A stretch of 21,835 nt of DNA from WS-9 sp036274595 (GTDB lineage: Bacteria; Eisenbacteria; RBG-16-71-46; SZUA-252): NCBI GenBank assembly GCA_036274595.1, contig DASUFL010000049.1, positions 1-21,835 of the forward strand. Reading direction: 5' to 3'. The position numbers and the translations under genes were made by a program. Below the pieces are notes generated by a model that saw nothing but the letters and a program-made list of their open reading frames with translations, made no database searches and was not told where the DNA came from. Each line of letters starts with the position of its first letter. The stretch's first letter is position 1. Below are positions 14,070 through 21,572 of the stretch, in pieces.

Positions 14070-15314
14070 ATGAATGCTACCACAGCGGATGCGGGTCGTA
14101 GCCCGGCGGGCGCAGGAGCCGCACCGGCCCCCTCCGAGGCGGTCGACCTCGCCGCCGCGATCCGCGAAGAGGCCCGCCGCCTCGGCTTCGACGCGGTCGG
14201 ATTCGCGCGCGCCGAGGCCCATCCGCACGGCGAGCGGCTCCGCGCCTGGCTCGAGTCGGGCAGCCACGGCACGATGGACTGGATGGCGCGCGAGCCCGAG
14301 CGGCGCGCCGATCCGCGCGCGGCGCTCGCCTCCGCGCATACCGTGATCTCGGTGGCGGCCTCGTACTACCGTGGCGACTGGCCGCGCGGCTCCGCGACCG
14401 ACTCCCGGGAGCCCAGCGACGCGGCCGCCTGGACCGGCCGCATCGCGCGCTACGCCTGGGGCCGCGATTATCACAAGCGCCTCAAGAAGCGGGCCCTCCA
14501 CCTCGGGCGGGCGATCCGTCGCTTGAAGCCTGGCGTCCGCTTCGCGCTCTACGTCGACACCGGACCGATGCTCGACCGCGCGTGGGCGGAGCGCGCGGGG
14601 ATCGGATGGATCGGCAAGAACACGAACGTCATCCGCCAGGGGGCGGGATCCTGGTGCTTCCTGGGCGAGATCATCACCGACCTGGACCTCCCGCCATCGC
14701 TGCCGGCCGGCAATCACTGCGGAACGTGCGAGCGCTGCATCATAGCCTGCCCCACCGGCGCGATCACCGCTCCGTACCAGCTCGACGCGCGCCGGTGCAT
14801 CAGCTATCTCACGATCGAGCACGAAGGGCCGATCCCGATCGAGCTCCGCCCCGCGATCGGCGCGCGGATCTTCGGCTGCGACGATTGCCAGGAAGCCTGC
14901 CCGTGGAATCGATTCGCGACGCCCACCGCGCTGCCCGAGTTCGCCGAGCGGCCGGACCAGCAGACGCCGGAGCTGATCCCGCTCCTGGCTCTCGACGACC
15001 GCGCGTTCCGCGAGCGATTCGCCGGCACGGCCCTGCGCCGCGCGGGTCGGGATCGCTTCGTCCGGAACACGGCCGTCGCGCTGGGCAACGTCGGCGACGA
15101 GCGCGCGGTTCCCGCGCTCGCCCAGGCGCTCCACGGCGATCCCGATCCGACCGTCCGCGGCCATGCCGCCTGGGCGCTCGGGCGGATCGGCGGGAGCGCC
15201 GCGCGCGATGACCTCCTCCGCGCGCTCCATCGCGAGCGCGATCCCAAGGCGCGCTCCGAGATCGAGTATGCTCTTTCCACGGACACCGATCCCTCGACCA
15301 CGAAGGAGCCATGA
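14070..15314 (+). CDS. queG: Epoxyqueuosine reductase
   Basis: A 414-residue enzyme of the last step of queuosine tRNA modification, reducing epoxyqueuosine. The cobalamin-binding N-domain includes ASYYRGDW, YAWGRDYHKRLKKR and YVDTGPMLDRAWAERAGIGWIGKNTN (likely catalytic D163). Two [4Fe-4S] clusters are indicated by C217, C220, C223, C227 and C243, C270, C273, C277. The C-terminal 90 residues form HEAT-like repeats (NTAVALGNVGDERAVPALAQAL and a second copy), as in longer QueG proteins. The ATG at 14070 is the best start but has no Shine-Dalgarno; a low-complexity Ala/Pro/Gly stretch precedes the fold at about residue 25. No other queuosine gene is in the window. The stop is one base before the next start. 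Confidence 0.93.
   Translation: MNATTADAGRSPAGAGAAPAPSEAVDLAAAIREEARRLGFDAVGFARAEAHPHGERLRAWLESGSHGTMDWMAREPERRADPRAALASAHTVISVAASYYRGDWPRGSATDSREPSDAAAWTGRIARYAWGRDYHKRLKKRALHLGRAIRRLKPGVRFALYVDTGPMLDRAWAERAGIGWIGKNTNVIRQGAGSWCFLGEIITDLDLPPSLPAGNHCGTCERCIIACPTGAITAPYQLDARRCISYLTIEHEGPIPIELRPAIGARIFGCDDCQEACPWNRFATPTALPEFAERPDQQTPELIPLLALDDRAFRERFAGTALRRAGRDRFVRNTAVALGNVGDERAVPALAQALHGDPDPTVRGHAAWALGRIGGSAARDDLLRALHRERDPKARSEIEYALSTDTDPSTTKEP
14074..14082 (-). promoter_or_regulatory. Extended -10 element, probable leaderless start of the LON-domain gene
   Basis: On the minus strand TGG-TAGCAT (14082 to 14074) ends six bases before the ATG at 14067, the same spacing as at the radical SAM gene. 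It lies inside the first codons of queG on the other strand. Confidence 0.4.
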
Positions 15315-15315
15315 C

Positions 15316-16086
15316 ATGAAACGCACGCTTGCCTTGCTCGTTCTGGCACTCGCCGTCTTCCTCCCCTCCGGCGCCACGGCGGGCGAGATGATCACGTTCC
15401 CGAAGGGTTCCGGGACGAACGGAGGTTATCTTGCGCTCCCGAAGGGCGGCGGCACGCATCCGGCGGTCGTCGTGGTCCACGAGTGGTGGGGCATCAGCGA
15501 CTGGATCAAGGGCCGGACCGACGCCCTGGCCGCGCTGGGATACGTCGCGCTCGCGGTCGATCTCTATGGCGGCAAACTCGCGAAGAACAACGACGAGGCT
15601 CACGAATACATGAGCGGGCTCGTCGATGAGGACGCGGTCGCGTCGCTCCGCGCGGGCGCCGACTACCTCCGGTCGCGGAAGGACGTCCGAGCGCAAGCCA
15701 TCGGAACGGTCGGCTGGTGCATGGGCGGGAAGTACGCGATCCGCCTGGCCGCGGCCGATCCGGGCATCAGCGCGTGCGTGATGTACTACGGCGCTCCCAT
15801 CACCGACGCGGACAAGATCAAGGAGATCCAGGCCGCGGTGCTCGGAAATTTCGGCGGAGACGACAAGGGACCGAGCCCCGACCAGGTGAAGACGTTCGAG
15901 ACCGCGCTCCGGGGCGCCGGCAAGAGGGTGGACTTCAAGATCTACCCGGGCGCGGGGCACGCATTCGCCAACTCCACGAATCCCTTCGGCACCTACAAGC
16001 CCGATTACGCGAAGGACGCGTGGGCCCGCACGAGCCGGTTCTTCGACAAGGAGCTGAAGAAGGCATCGGTTCCCAAGAGCCACTGA
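15316..16086 (+). CDS. Secreted dienelactone-hydrolase-like protein
   Basis: A 256-residue alpha/beta hydrolase of the dienelactone hydrolase family. It has a Sec signal peptide (MKRTLALLVLALAVFLPSG, cleavage near ATA-G at 22/23). The catalytic triad uses cysteine: GWCMGG (C135), NFGGDD (D182 or D183) and GAGHAF (H215); the family Glu is in HEWWG (E56). Known members hydrolyse dienelactones, but many secreted relatives have unknown ester or lactone substrates, so a general hydrolase name is safer. The ATG at 15316 has AAGGAG seven bases upstream, inside the end of queG, and lies one base after the queG stop, indicating cotranscription. Confidence 0.9.
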   Translation: MKRTLALLVLALAVFLPSGATAGEMITFPKGSGTNGGYLALPKGGGTHPAVVVVHEWWGISDWIKGRTDALAALGYVALAVDLYGGKLAKNNDEAHEYMSGLVDEDAVASLRAGADYLRSRKDVRAQAIGTVGWCMGGKYAIRLAAADPGISACVMYYGAPITDADKIKEIQAAVLGNFGGDDKGPSPDQVKTFETALRGAGKRVDFKIYPGAGHAFANSTNPFGTYKPDYAKDAWARTSRFFDKELKKASVPKSH

Positions 16087-16123
16087 TGCTGTCGCATCCT
16101 TCGAGCCGCCGGAGCTTCGACCG

Positions 16124-16555
16124 ATGAGGTCCGGCGAACCGCCGCGGATGGTGCGCCGCCACGAAGTCGCGGCCGGCATCATCTGGGACGGCGCGCGCGT
16201 CCTGATCGCGCGGCGCCAGGAGGGGGATCACCAGGGAGGACGGTGGGAGTTCCCCGGCGGCAAGCGCCACGATCGCGAGACGATCGAGGAGTGCCTGCAG
16301 CGCGAGATGCGGGAGGAGATCGGGATCGAGGTCGAGGTGGGGCCGCTCTGGCGCGCGCTCACACACGTCTACCCGGATCGCACCGTGACCCTCTACTTCC
16401 ATCTCTGCCGCGCGCGCGCCGGAACGCCCCGTCCGATCGAGTGTGCCGAGATCCGGTGGGTCGATCCCACGGATCTCCACGACCTTCCGTTCGTCGAGGG
16501 AGACATCCAGGTCCTGCCCGACCTCGTTCGTGATCTCGTCGCCCGAGCCGTTTGA
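16124..16555 (+). CDS. MutT-type Nudix hydrolase
   Basis: A 143-residue Nudix enzyme with a complete Nudix box from G46 to G67: G, five residues, E52, seven residues, REMREEIG. VAAGIIWDGARVLIARRQ and GGRWEFPGGK are typical of 8-oxo-dGTP diphosphatases (MutT/CTP pyrophosphohydrolase group), so cleaning of oxidised nucleotides is the likely role. The start at 16124 has GGAG nine bases upstream; the second ATG at 16148 lacks one. It lies 37 bases after the dienelactone hydrolase gene and its 3' end overlaps the next gene. Confidence 0.9.
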   Translation: MRSGEPPRMVRRHEVAAGIIWDGARVLIARRQEGDHQGGRWEFPGGKRHDRETIEECLQREMREEIGIEVEVGPLWRALTHVYPDRTVTLYFHLCRARAGTPRPIECAEIRWVDPTDLHDLPFVEGDIQVLPDLVRDLVARAV

Positions 16556-17390
16556 GATCGAGGGAGCGGACGGCGGCCCGCTCCGCGGCGATCTCTACGC
16601 CGCCGAATCGCATGCCCCCGGCGCCCGCGCGGTTCTCCTCTGCCACGGATTTCGCGGCTACAAGGACTGGGGCTTCATCCCGCTCCTCGCGTCCACGATC
16701 GCATCGCAGGGGATGCCCGTCGCCACGTTCAACATGTCGGGCTCCGGCGTGTCGGGCCGGGACGGCGCCTTCACCGAGCTCGAGCGCTTCCGCAAGAGCA
16801 CGTACGGGGCCGAGCTCGACGACATCGACCGCGTGGCGCGGTGGCTGTCGAAGAGGCTCGACCAGGGCGATCTGAGGCTGAGCCTCATCGGTCACAGCCG
16901 GGGGGGCGCGATGGCGCTCCTCTATGCCGCCTCCCATCCCGAAGTCCGCACCGTGGTGACCCTGGCGGCGCCGTCCCGGATCGGCGTCTGGCCGGATGCC
17001 GCATTCGAGTCATGGCGCGGGCAGAGGCCCCACATCGTTCGCGATTTCCGCGCGCGCGCCGAGCTTCCGTTGGGACCCGAGATCTACGACGACATCACGC
17101 GAAACGGCCCGCGGTACGATCTCCATCGCGCGGCCTCGTCGCTCTCGATCCCCTATCTCGTCGTCCAGGGAGATCGCGACCGGTCGGTACCGCTCGAGGA
17201 AGGACGGACGCTCGCGTCGTGGGGACCGTCGGGAACGACGGAGCTCGCAGTCATCGAGGGAGCGGGGCATTCGTTTCAGGCGGGAGACAAGATCCGCCGC
17301 ACCCCGCCGCAGCTCCTCGAGATGATCGAGCGCGTGTCGGCCTGGGTGCGGCGGACGATGGAGCCGGACGCGCGCGAGGCGCGCCCTTAG
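16530..17390 (+). CDS. Alpha/beta hydrolase (serine hydrolase)
   Basis: A 286-residue cytoplasmic alpha/beta hydrolase with oxyanion segment LLCHGFRGYKDW, nucleophile elbow GHSRGG (S123), acid in VQGDRDRSVP (D215 or D217) and GAGHSF (H247). Order and length fit the serine aminopeptidase/BAAT-like or YqiA-like esterases; the substrate cannot be told. The start is a GTG at 16530 that overlaps mutT by 26 bases; it is the only in-frame start that leaves the first strand (FEIEGADGGPLRGDLY) intact without a long out-of-character extension. No Shine-Dalgarno is seen, so coupling to mutT translation is likely. It converges on yceI with a single base between stop codons. Confidence 0.85.
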   Translation: MISSPEPFEIEGADGGPLRGDLYAAESHAPGARAVLLCHGFRGYKDWGFIPLLASTIASQGMPVATFNMSGSGVSGRDGAFTELERFRKSTYGAELDDIDRVARWLSKRLDQGDLRLSLIGHSRGGAMALLYAASHPEVRTVVTLAAPSRIGVWPDAAFESWRGQRPHIVRDFRARAELPLGPEIYDDITRNGPRYDLHRAASSLSIPYLVVQGDRDRSVPLEEGRTLASWGPSGTTELAVIEGAGHSFQAGDKIRRTPPQLLEMIERVSAWVRRTMEPDAREARP

Positions 17391-17391
17391 G

Positions 17392-18012
17392 TCAGGACTT
17401 CGGCGGCGAGGCCGGCTGATCCGGACGGATCACGCCCTCCACGTTCAACCTGATATCGACGTCGTCGCCGAGCATGGTGCCGCCCTGGTCGAGCGTCTTG
17501 TTCCACAGGATCCCGAAGTCCTTCCGGTTGAGCTTGGCCGTGGCCTCGAACCCCGAACGCTGCTCGCCTTCGCGCGACGGGCCCGCGCCCAGGAACGTGA
17601 CGTCGAGCGTCACCGGCTTGGTCACGCCGTGCATGGTGAGGTTGCCATCCACCTTGATCTTGTTCTCGCCCGCGGCCGTCACCTTCGTGCTCACGAACGT
17701 GAGGGTCGGGAACTTGACGACATCGAAGAAGTCGTCGGAGCGAAGATGGTTGTCCCGCTTCTCGTTCTTCGTGTCGATGCTGGCGGGATCGATGTCCGCC
17801 TTCACGCTCGAGTTCTCGGGTTTCTGGGGGTCGTACACGACGGAGCCGGAGAACTTGCCGAAGGTGCCGGGCACCTTGCTGAAGAAGTGCCGGATGGAGA
17901 AGCCGACCTCGGAGTGGTTCGGATCGATGGTCCAGGTGGCCGGGGCGGCCGAGGCGGCCGTCGCGAAGGCCAGCATGAGGGCCAGGAATGACGTCGGTAC
18001 GAGTTTCCTCAT
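17392..18012 (-). CDS. Secreted YceI family protein
   Basis: A 206-residue YceI-like lipocalin-fold protein. The Sec signal peptide ends at SAA-A near residue 23; the mature part starts TWTIDPNHSEVGFSIRHFF, the family's hallmark, and continues with GKFSGSVVYDP, HLRSDDFFDVVKFPTLTFVST, GNLTMHGVTKPVTLDV and LNRKDFGILWNK. Known YceI proteins are periplasmic and bind isoprenoid or fatty-acyl chains; some are induced by acid or osmotic stress. AAGGAG eight bases before the ATG at 18012 decides the start. It is a single-gene unit divergent from trxB. Confidence 0.93.
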   Translation of the reverse strand: MRKLVPTSFLALMLAFATAASAAPATWTIDPNHSEVGFSIRHFFSKVPGTFGKFSGSVVYDPQKPENSSVKADIDPASIDTKNEKRDNHLRSDDFFDVVKFPTLTFVSTKVTAAGENKIKVDGNLTMHGVTKPVTLDVTFLGAGPSREGEQRSGFEATAKLNRKDFGILWNKTLDQGGTMLGDDVDIRLNVEGVIRPDQPASPPKS

Positions 18013-18044
18013 GGAGCGTGCTCCTTCCTAGGGGGCGGGCGGCC

Positions 18045-18073
18045 TTGAAGCGCGAACGCGGTTTGCCTACTAT
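18045..18073 (+). promoter_or_regulatory. Sigma-70-type promoter of the trxB operon
   Basis: TTGAAG (18045-18050), a 17-base spacer, and TACTAT (18068-18073); each box matches four of six consensus positions and the spacing is ideal. Transcription should begin near 18080, giving a leader of about 88 bases before the trxB ATG. Confidence 0.5.
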
Positions 18074-18167
18074 CCGATGAACTCACACTTGGATGCGGCG
18101 CTCGGGCCCCGGTTTCGACCTCCTCGACGGCCCATGGCATCTAACCCGTGGAGAGGACCGATGTTCC

Positions 18168-19154
18168 ATGTCTGAGACCCGAGACCTCATCATTCTAGGC
18201 TCCGGAGCCGCCGGACTCACGGCCGCGATCTACGCAGCCCGGGCGGAGCTGCAACCTCTTGTCATTGAGGGGATTCAGGTCGGGGGTCAGCTCACCACCA
18301 CGACCGAGGTCGAAAACTACCCGGGCTTCCGCGACCCCATCATGGGCCCCGCCTTGATGGCCGAGATGAAGGCCCAGGCCGAGCGCTTCGGCACCGAGTT
18401 CCTCCATGCCGACGCGGAGAAGGTCAACCTGCGCGCCCGACCGTTCGAGATCCACGCCGGGGGCCAGGTTCTGAGAGCCCGCGCGCTCATCATCGCGACC
18501 GGAGCCTCCGCGAAGCTCCTCGGCATCCCGAGCGAGGCGAAGCTCCTGGGGCACGGCGTGTCGGCCTGCGCCACGTGCGACGGCTTCTTCTTCAAGCAGA
18601 AGCGCCTGTTCGTGGTGGGCGGCGGCGACACCGCGATGGAAGAGGGGACGTTCCTCACCAAGTTCGCAAGCAAGGTCACGATCGTCCATCGGCGCGACAC
18701 GCTCCGCGCGTCCAAGATCATGCAGGAGCGGGCGCGCGCCAATCCCAAGATCGACTTCATCTGGAATTCCGACGTGGTCGAGATCCACGATCGGGACGGC
18801 AAGGTCTCCGGCGTGACGCTCCGCAACGTGAAGACGAACGCGCTCACCAAGCACGAGATCGACGGCGTCTTCATTGGAATCGGCCACCAGCCCAACACCA
18901 AGATCTTCGAGGGACAGCTCCCGCTCGATCTGGCCGGCTACATCGTGACGCAGCACGGCACGATGACCGAGATCCCCGGCGTGTTCGCGGCCGGCGACGT
19001 GCAGGACCGGATCTATCGCCAGGCGGTCACGGCCGCCGGCAGCGGCTGCATGGCCGCGCTCGACGCCGAGCGGTACCTCGAGGGCCTGAAGCACGCTCCC
19101 GGTCCGAACACCGCGGTCATGCGGCTCGAGGAGCTCCGGACTCCTCTGGGATGA
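18168..19154 (+). CDS. trxB: Thioredoxin reductase
   Basis: A 328-residue NADPH-thioredoxin reductase. FAD motif GSGAAG (11-16); GGQLTTTTEVENYPGF; redox-active CATC at C134 and C137; NADPH motif GGGDTA (151-156) with HRRDTLRA; and a C-terminal AAGDVQDRIYRQAVTAAGSGCMAAL FAD segment. It keeps thioredoxin reduced in the cytoplasm. The ATG at 18168 begins the fold and has GAGAGG eleven bases upstream; the earlier in-frame ATG at 18093 would add 25 residues of no family character. Its stop codon overlaps the ETF-QO start (ATGA), which ties thiol redox and electron-transfer flavoprotein metabolism into one transcript. Confidence 0.95.
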   Translation: MSETRDLIILGSGAAGLTAAIYAARAELQPLVIEGIQVGGQLTTTTEVENYPGFRDPIMGPALMAEMKAQAERFGTEFLHADAEKVNLRARPFEIHAGGQVLRARALIIATGASAKLLGIPSEAKLLGHGVSACATCDGFFFKQKRLFVVGGGDTAMEEGTFLTKFASKVTIVHRRDTLRASKIMQERARANPKIDFIWNSDVVEIHDRDGKVSGVTLRNVKTNALTKHEIDGVFIGIGHQPNTKIFEGQLPLDLAGYIVTQHGTMTEIPGVFAAGDVQDRIYRQAVTAAGSGCMAALDAERYLEGLKHAPGPNTAVMRLEELRTPLG

Positions 19155-20842
19155 GCGACCGCGAGACGCTGGACGTCGACGTCGTCTTCGTCGGCGGCGG
19201 TCCGGCCGGACTGGCCGGCGCGCTTCGCCTGACGCAGCTCGTCCAGGCGCACAACGAGCGCGCCGCCGCCGCGGGCACCCCGCCGCTCGGCGAGGTCTCG
19301 ATCGCGGTGCTCGAGAAGGCCTCCGCCATCGGCGCGCACGGCATCTCCGGCTGCGTGCTCGACCCGCGCGCCCTCCGGGAGCTCCTCCCCGACTATCGCG
19401 AGAAGGGCGCGCCCATCGAGTCGGACGTCACGAGCGACGACCTCTACTACCTCTCGTCGAAGGGTCACTTCCGCTTCCCCATCCTGCCGCCGCCGCTCCG
19501 GAATCATGGCAATCACATCGTCTCGCTCGGCAACTTCGAGCAGTGGCTCGGCGGCCTCGTCGAGGCGGCCGGCGCCTACGTCCTGCCGGCCATGGCGGCC
19601 GTCGAGGGGCTTTTCGAAGGCGACCAGATGGTGGGCGTGCGCACCGGCGACAAGGGGATCGACAGGAACGGAAACCGGAAGTCCAATTTCGAGCCCGGTT
19701 CCGACATCCGCGCCAAGATCACGGTGCTCTGCGAGGGGGCGCGCGGATCCCTCACGAAGCGGCTGACGCCGCGGCTCCTTCTCGACGAGGGAAAGGCGCC
19801 GCAGCTCTACGCCACGGGCGTGAAGGAGGTCTGGCAGATGCCCGCCGGCCGCGTGCCCAAAGGGCGCGTCATCCACACGATGGGGCACCCGCTCGACGCG
19901 AACACGTTCGGGGGCGGGTTCATCTACGGCATGGACCGGGACCGCTGGGCGGTCGGCTTCGTCACGATGCTCGACTACCGGGATCCCACGACCGATCCGC
20001 ACGGCATGTTCCAGGCGTACAAGCGCCATCCGATGGTCGCGCGGCTCCTCGACGGCGGCACCCTGTTCTCCTACGGCGCCAAGGCGATCGCGGAGGGCGG
20101 CTGGTACTCGATGCCGCGCCTCTCGTGGGCCGGCGGCATGCTCGCGGGCGAGAGCGCGGCGTTCCTGAATTCGCAGCGGTTGAAGGGCGTCCACCTTTCG
20201 ATGAAGTCGGGCATGATGGCCGCCGAGACCGCGCTCGACGCGCTCGTCGCCGGAAAGCAGGATGCCGAGACGCTCGCCGCATACGACCGGCGGTTCCTCG
20301 AATCCTGGGCCGCGGCGGAGCTTCGGAGCGTGCGGAACTTCCACCAGGGATTCGATCGCGGGCTCTGGATGGGAATGGTGGACGCTGGACTCCAGCTCGT
20401 GACGGGGGGCCTCGGGTTCGGCGAGCGCCCGCGCTGGAAGCCGGGTCACCTGCGCATGGGGACGCTCGCGGAGACCGGCGTCACGCCCGTGTCGCTCGAG
20501 GTGACGCAGAAGCGCTACGACAACGTGCACACGTTCACCAAGCTGAACGACGTGTACCACTCGGGGACGAAGCACGAGGAGGATCAGCCCAGCCATCTCC
20601 TCGTGCACGACCTCTCGATCTGCGTGGGCCGCTGCCGCGAGGAGTACGGGAATCCCTGCCAGCACTTCTGCCCCGCGAACGTGTACGAGATCCTGCCCGC
20701 GAACGGAGACGGCAAGATCCGTCTCCATCTCAACCCCTCGAACTGCGTCCACTGCAAGACCTGCGACATCGCCGACCCCTACGGGATCATCACCTGGGTC
20801 CCGCCCGAGGGTGGCGGCGGCCCCAACTACGACCAGCTCTAG
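19151..20842 (+). CDS. Electron-transfer-flavoprotein:quinone oxidoreductase
   Basis: A 563-residue ETF-QO, the membrane-associated flavo-iron-sulfur protein that moves electrons from reduced ETF to the quinone pool. The FAD motif is VFVGGGPAGL, followed by GAHGISGCVLDPRALREL and LCEGARGSLTKRL, the quinone-side GGGFIYGMDRDRWAVGFV, and the C-terminal ferredoxin-like domain. The four conserved cluster cysteines are C507 (FCPANVYE), C532, C535 and C538 (CVHCKTCD). Three more cysteines (C491, C495, C503) stand just before them, which the human enzyme lacks. It begins at the ATG overlapping the trxB stop by four bases and ends directly against the ABC ATPase start. ETF subunit genes are not in the window. 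Confidence 0.93.
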   Translation: MSDRETLDVDVVFVGGGPAGLAGALRLTQLVQAHNERAAAAGTPPLGEVSIAVLEKASAIGAHGISGCVLDPRALRELLPDYREKGAPIESDVTSDDLYYLSSKGHFRFPILPPPLRNHGNHIVSLGNFEQWLGGLVEAAGAYVLPAMAAVEGLFEGDQMVGVRTGDKGIDRNGNRKSNFEPGSDIRAKITVLCEGARGSLTKRLTPRLLLDEGKAPQLYATGVKEVWQMPAGRVPKGRVIHTMGHPLDANTFGGGFIYGMDRDRWAVGFVTMLDYRDPTTDPHGMFQAYKRHPMVARLLDGGTLFSYGAKAIAEGGWYSMPRLSWAGGMLAGESAAFLNSQRLKGVHLSMKSGMMAAETALDALVAGKQDAETLAAYDRRFLESWAAAELRSVRNFHQGFDRGLWMGMVDAGLQLVTGGLGFGERPRWKPGHLRMGTLAETGVTPVSLEVTQKRYDNVHTFTKLNDVYHSGTKHEEDQPSHLLVHDLSICVGRCREEYGNPCQHFCPANVYEILPANGDGKIRLHLNPSNCVHCKTCDIADPYGIITWVPPEGGGGPNYDQL

Positions 20843-21571
20843 ATGGCCAAGCCCGCCCTTGACGATCGGCGCCCTGCCGAGCGGCCGGAGCTCTCGCCCG
20901 TCGCCAGGCTCACCGGGGTCGGAAAGGTCTATCCCGCGGCGGGCGAAGACGTGCGCGCGCTCACCGATATCTCGCTCACGATCGATCGGGGCGAGGTGGT
21001 GGCCCTCCTGGGGCGGAGCGGCTCGGGCAAGACGACCCTCCTCAACCTGATCGGCACGCTCGACCGCCCCACATCGGGAACGATCGAGATCGGCGGCGCG
21101 CGGGTGGAGTCGCTTCCCGAGGAGTCGCTCTTGAAGCTTCGCCGCGAGACGCTCGGCTTCGTCTTTCAGTTCTTCCACCTCTTCCCCTACCTGAGCGCTC
21201 TCGAGAACGCGGCGCTGCCCTTGTGGCTCGGCGGGCGCCAGGGGCCTGAGGTGAACGTTCGCGCCCGCGAGCTGCTCGCGCGGGTCGGGCTCGCCGACAA
21301 GGCGGACCGCGCCGCGGGGCGGCTCTCCGGCGGCGAGATGCAGCGGGTCGCCATCGCGCGCGCGCTCGTGCACGATCCGAAGCTCGTCCTGGCCGACGAG
21401 CCGACCGGGAACCTGGATCAGGCGAACGCCGAGGCGGTGCTCTCCCACCTCGCCTCGCTCGCGCGCGGGGGCGGCACCGCGCTCGTCCTCGCGACGCACA
21501 GCGAGGCCGCCGCCGCGATCGCGGACCGGCGCGTCCACCTGGTCGACGGTCGCATCGCCGAGATCCACTAG
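20843..21571 (+). CDS. ABC transporter ATP-binding protein, LolD/MacB type
   Basis: A 242-residue ABC ATPase: Walker A GRSGSGKTT (57-65), Q-loop FVFQF (Q109), signature LSGGEMQ (161-167), Walker B LVLADEP (181-187) followed by TGNLD, and H-loop H219. FQFFHLFPYLSALENA and LADEPTGNLD mark the LolD/MacB/FtsE group, which works with FtsX-type permeases in mechanotransmission or lipoprotein release rather than ordinary import. The ATG directly follows the ETF-QO stop with no gap. The partner permease starts one base after its stop. Substrate unknown. Confidence 0.93.
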   Translation: MAKPALDDRRPAERPELSPVARLTGVGKVYPAAGEDVRALTDISLTIDRGEVVALLGRSGSGKTTLLNLIGTLDRPTSGTIEIGGARVESLPEESLLKLRRETLGFVFQFFHLFPYLSALENAALPLWLGGRQGPEVNVRARELLARVGLADKADRAAGRLSGGEMQRVAIARALVHDPKLVLADEPTGNLDQANAEAVLSHLASLARGGGTALVLATHSEAAAAIADRRVHLVDGRIAEIH

Positions 21572-21572
21572 C

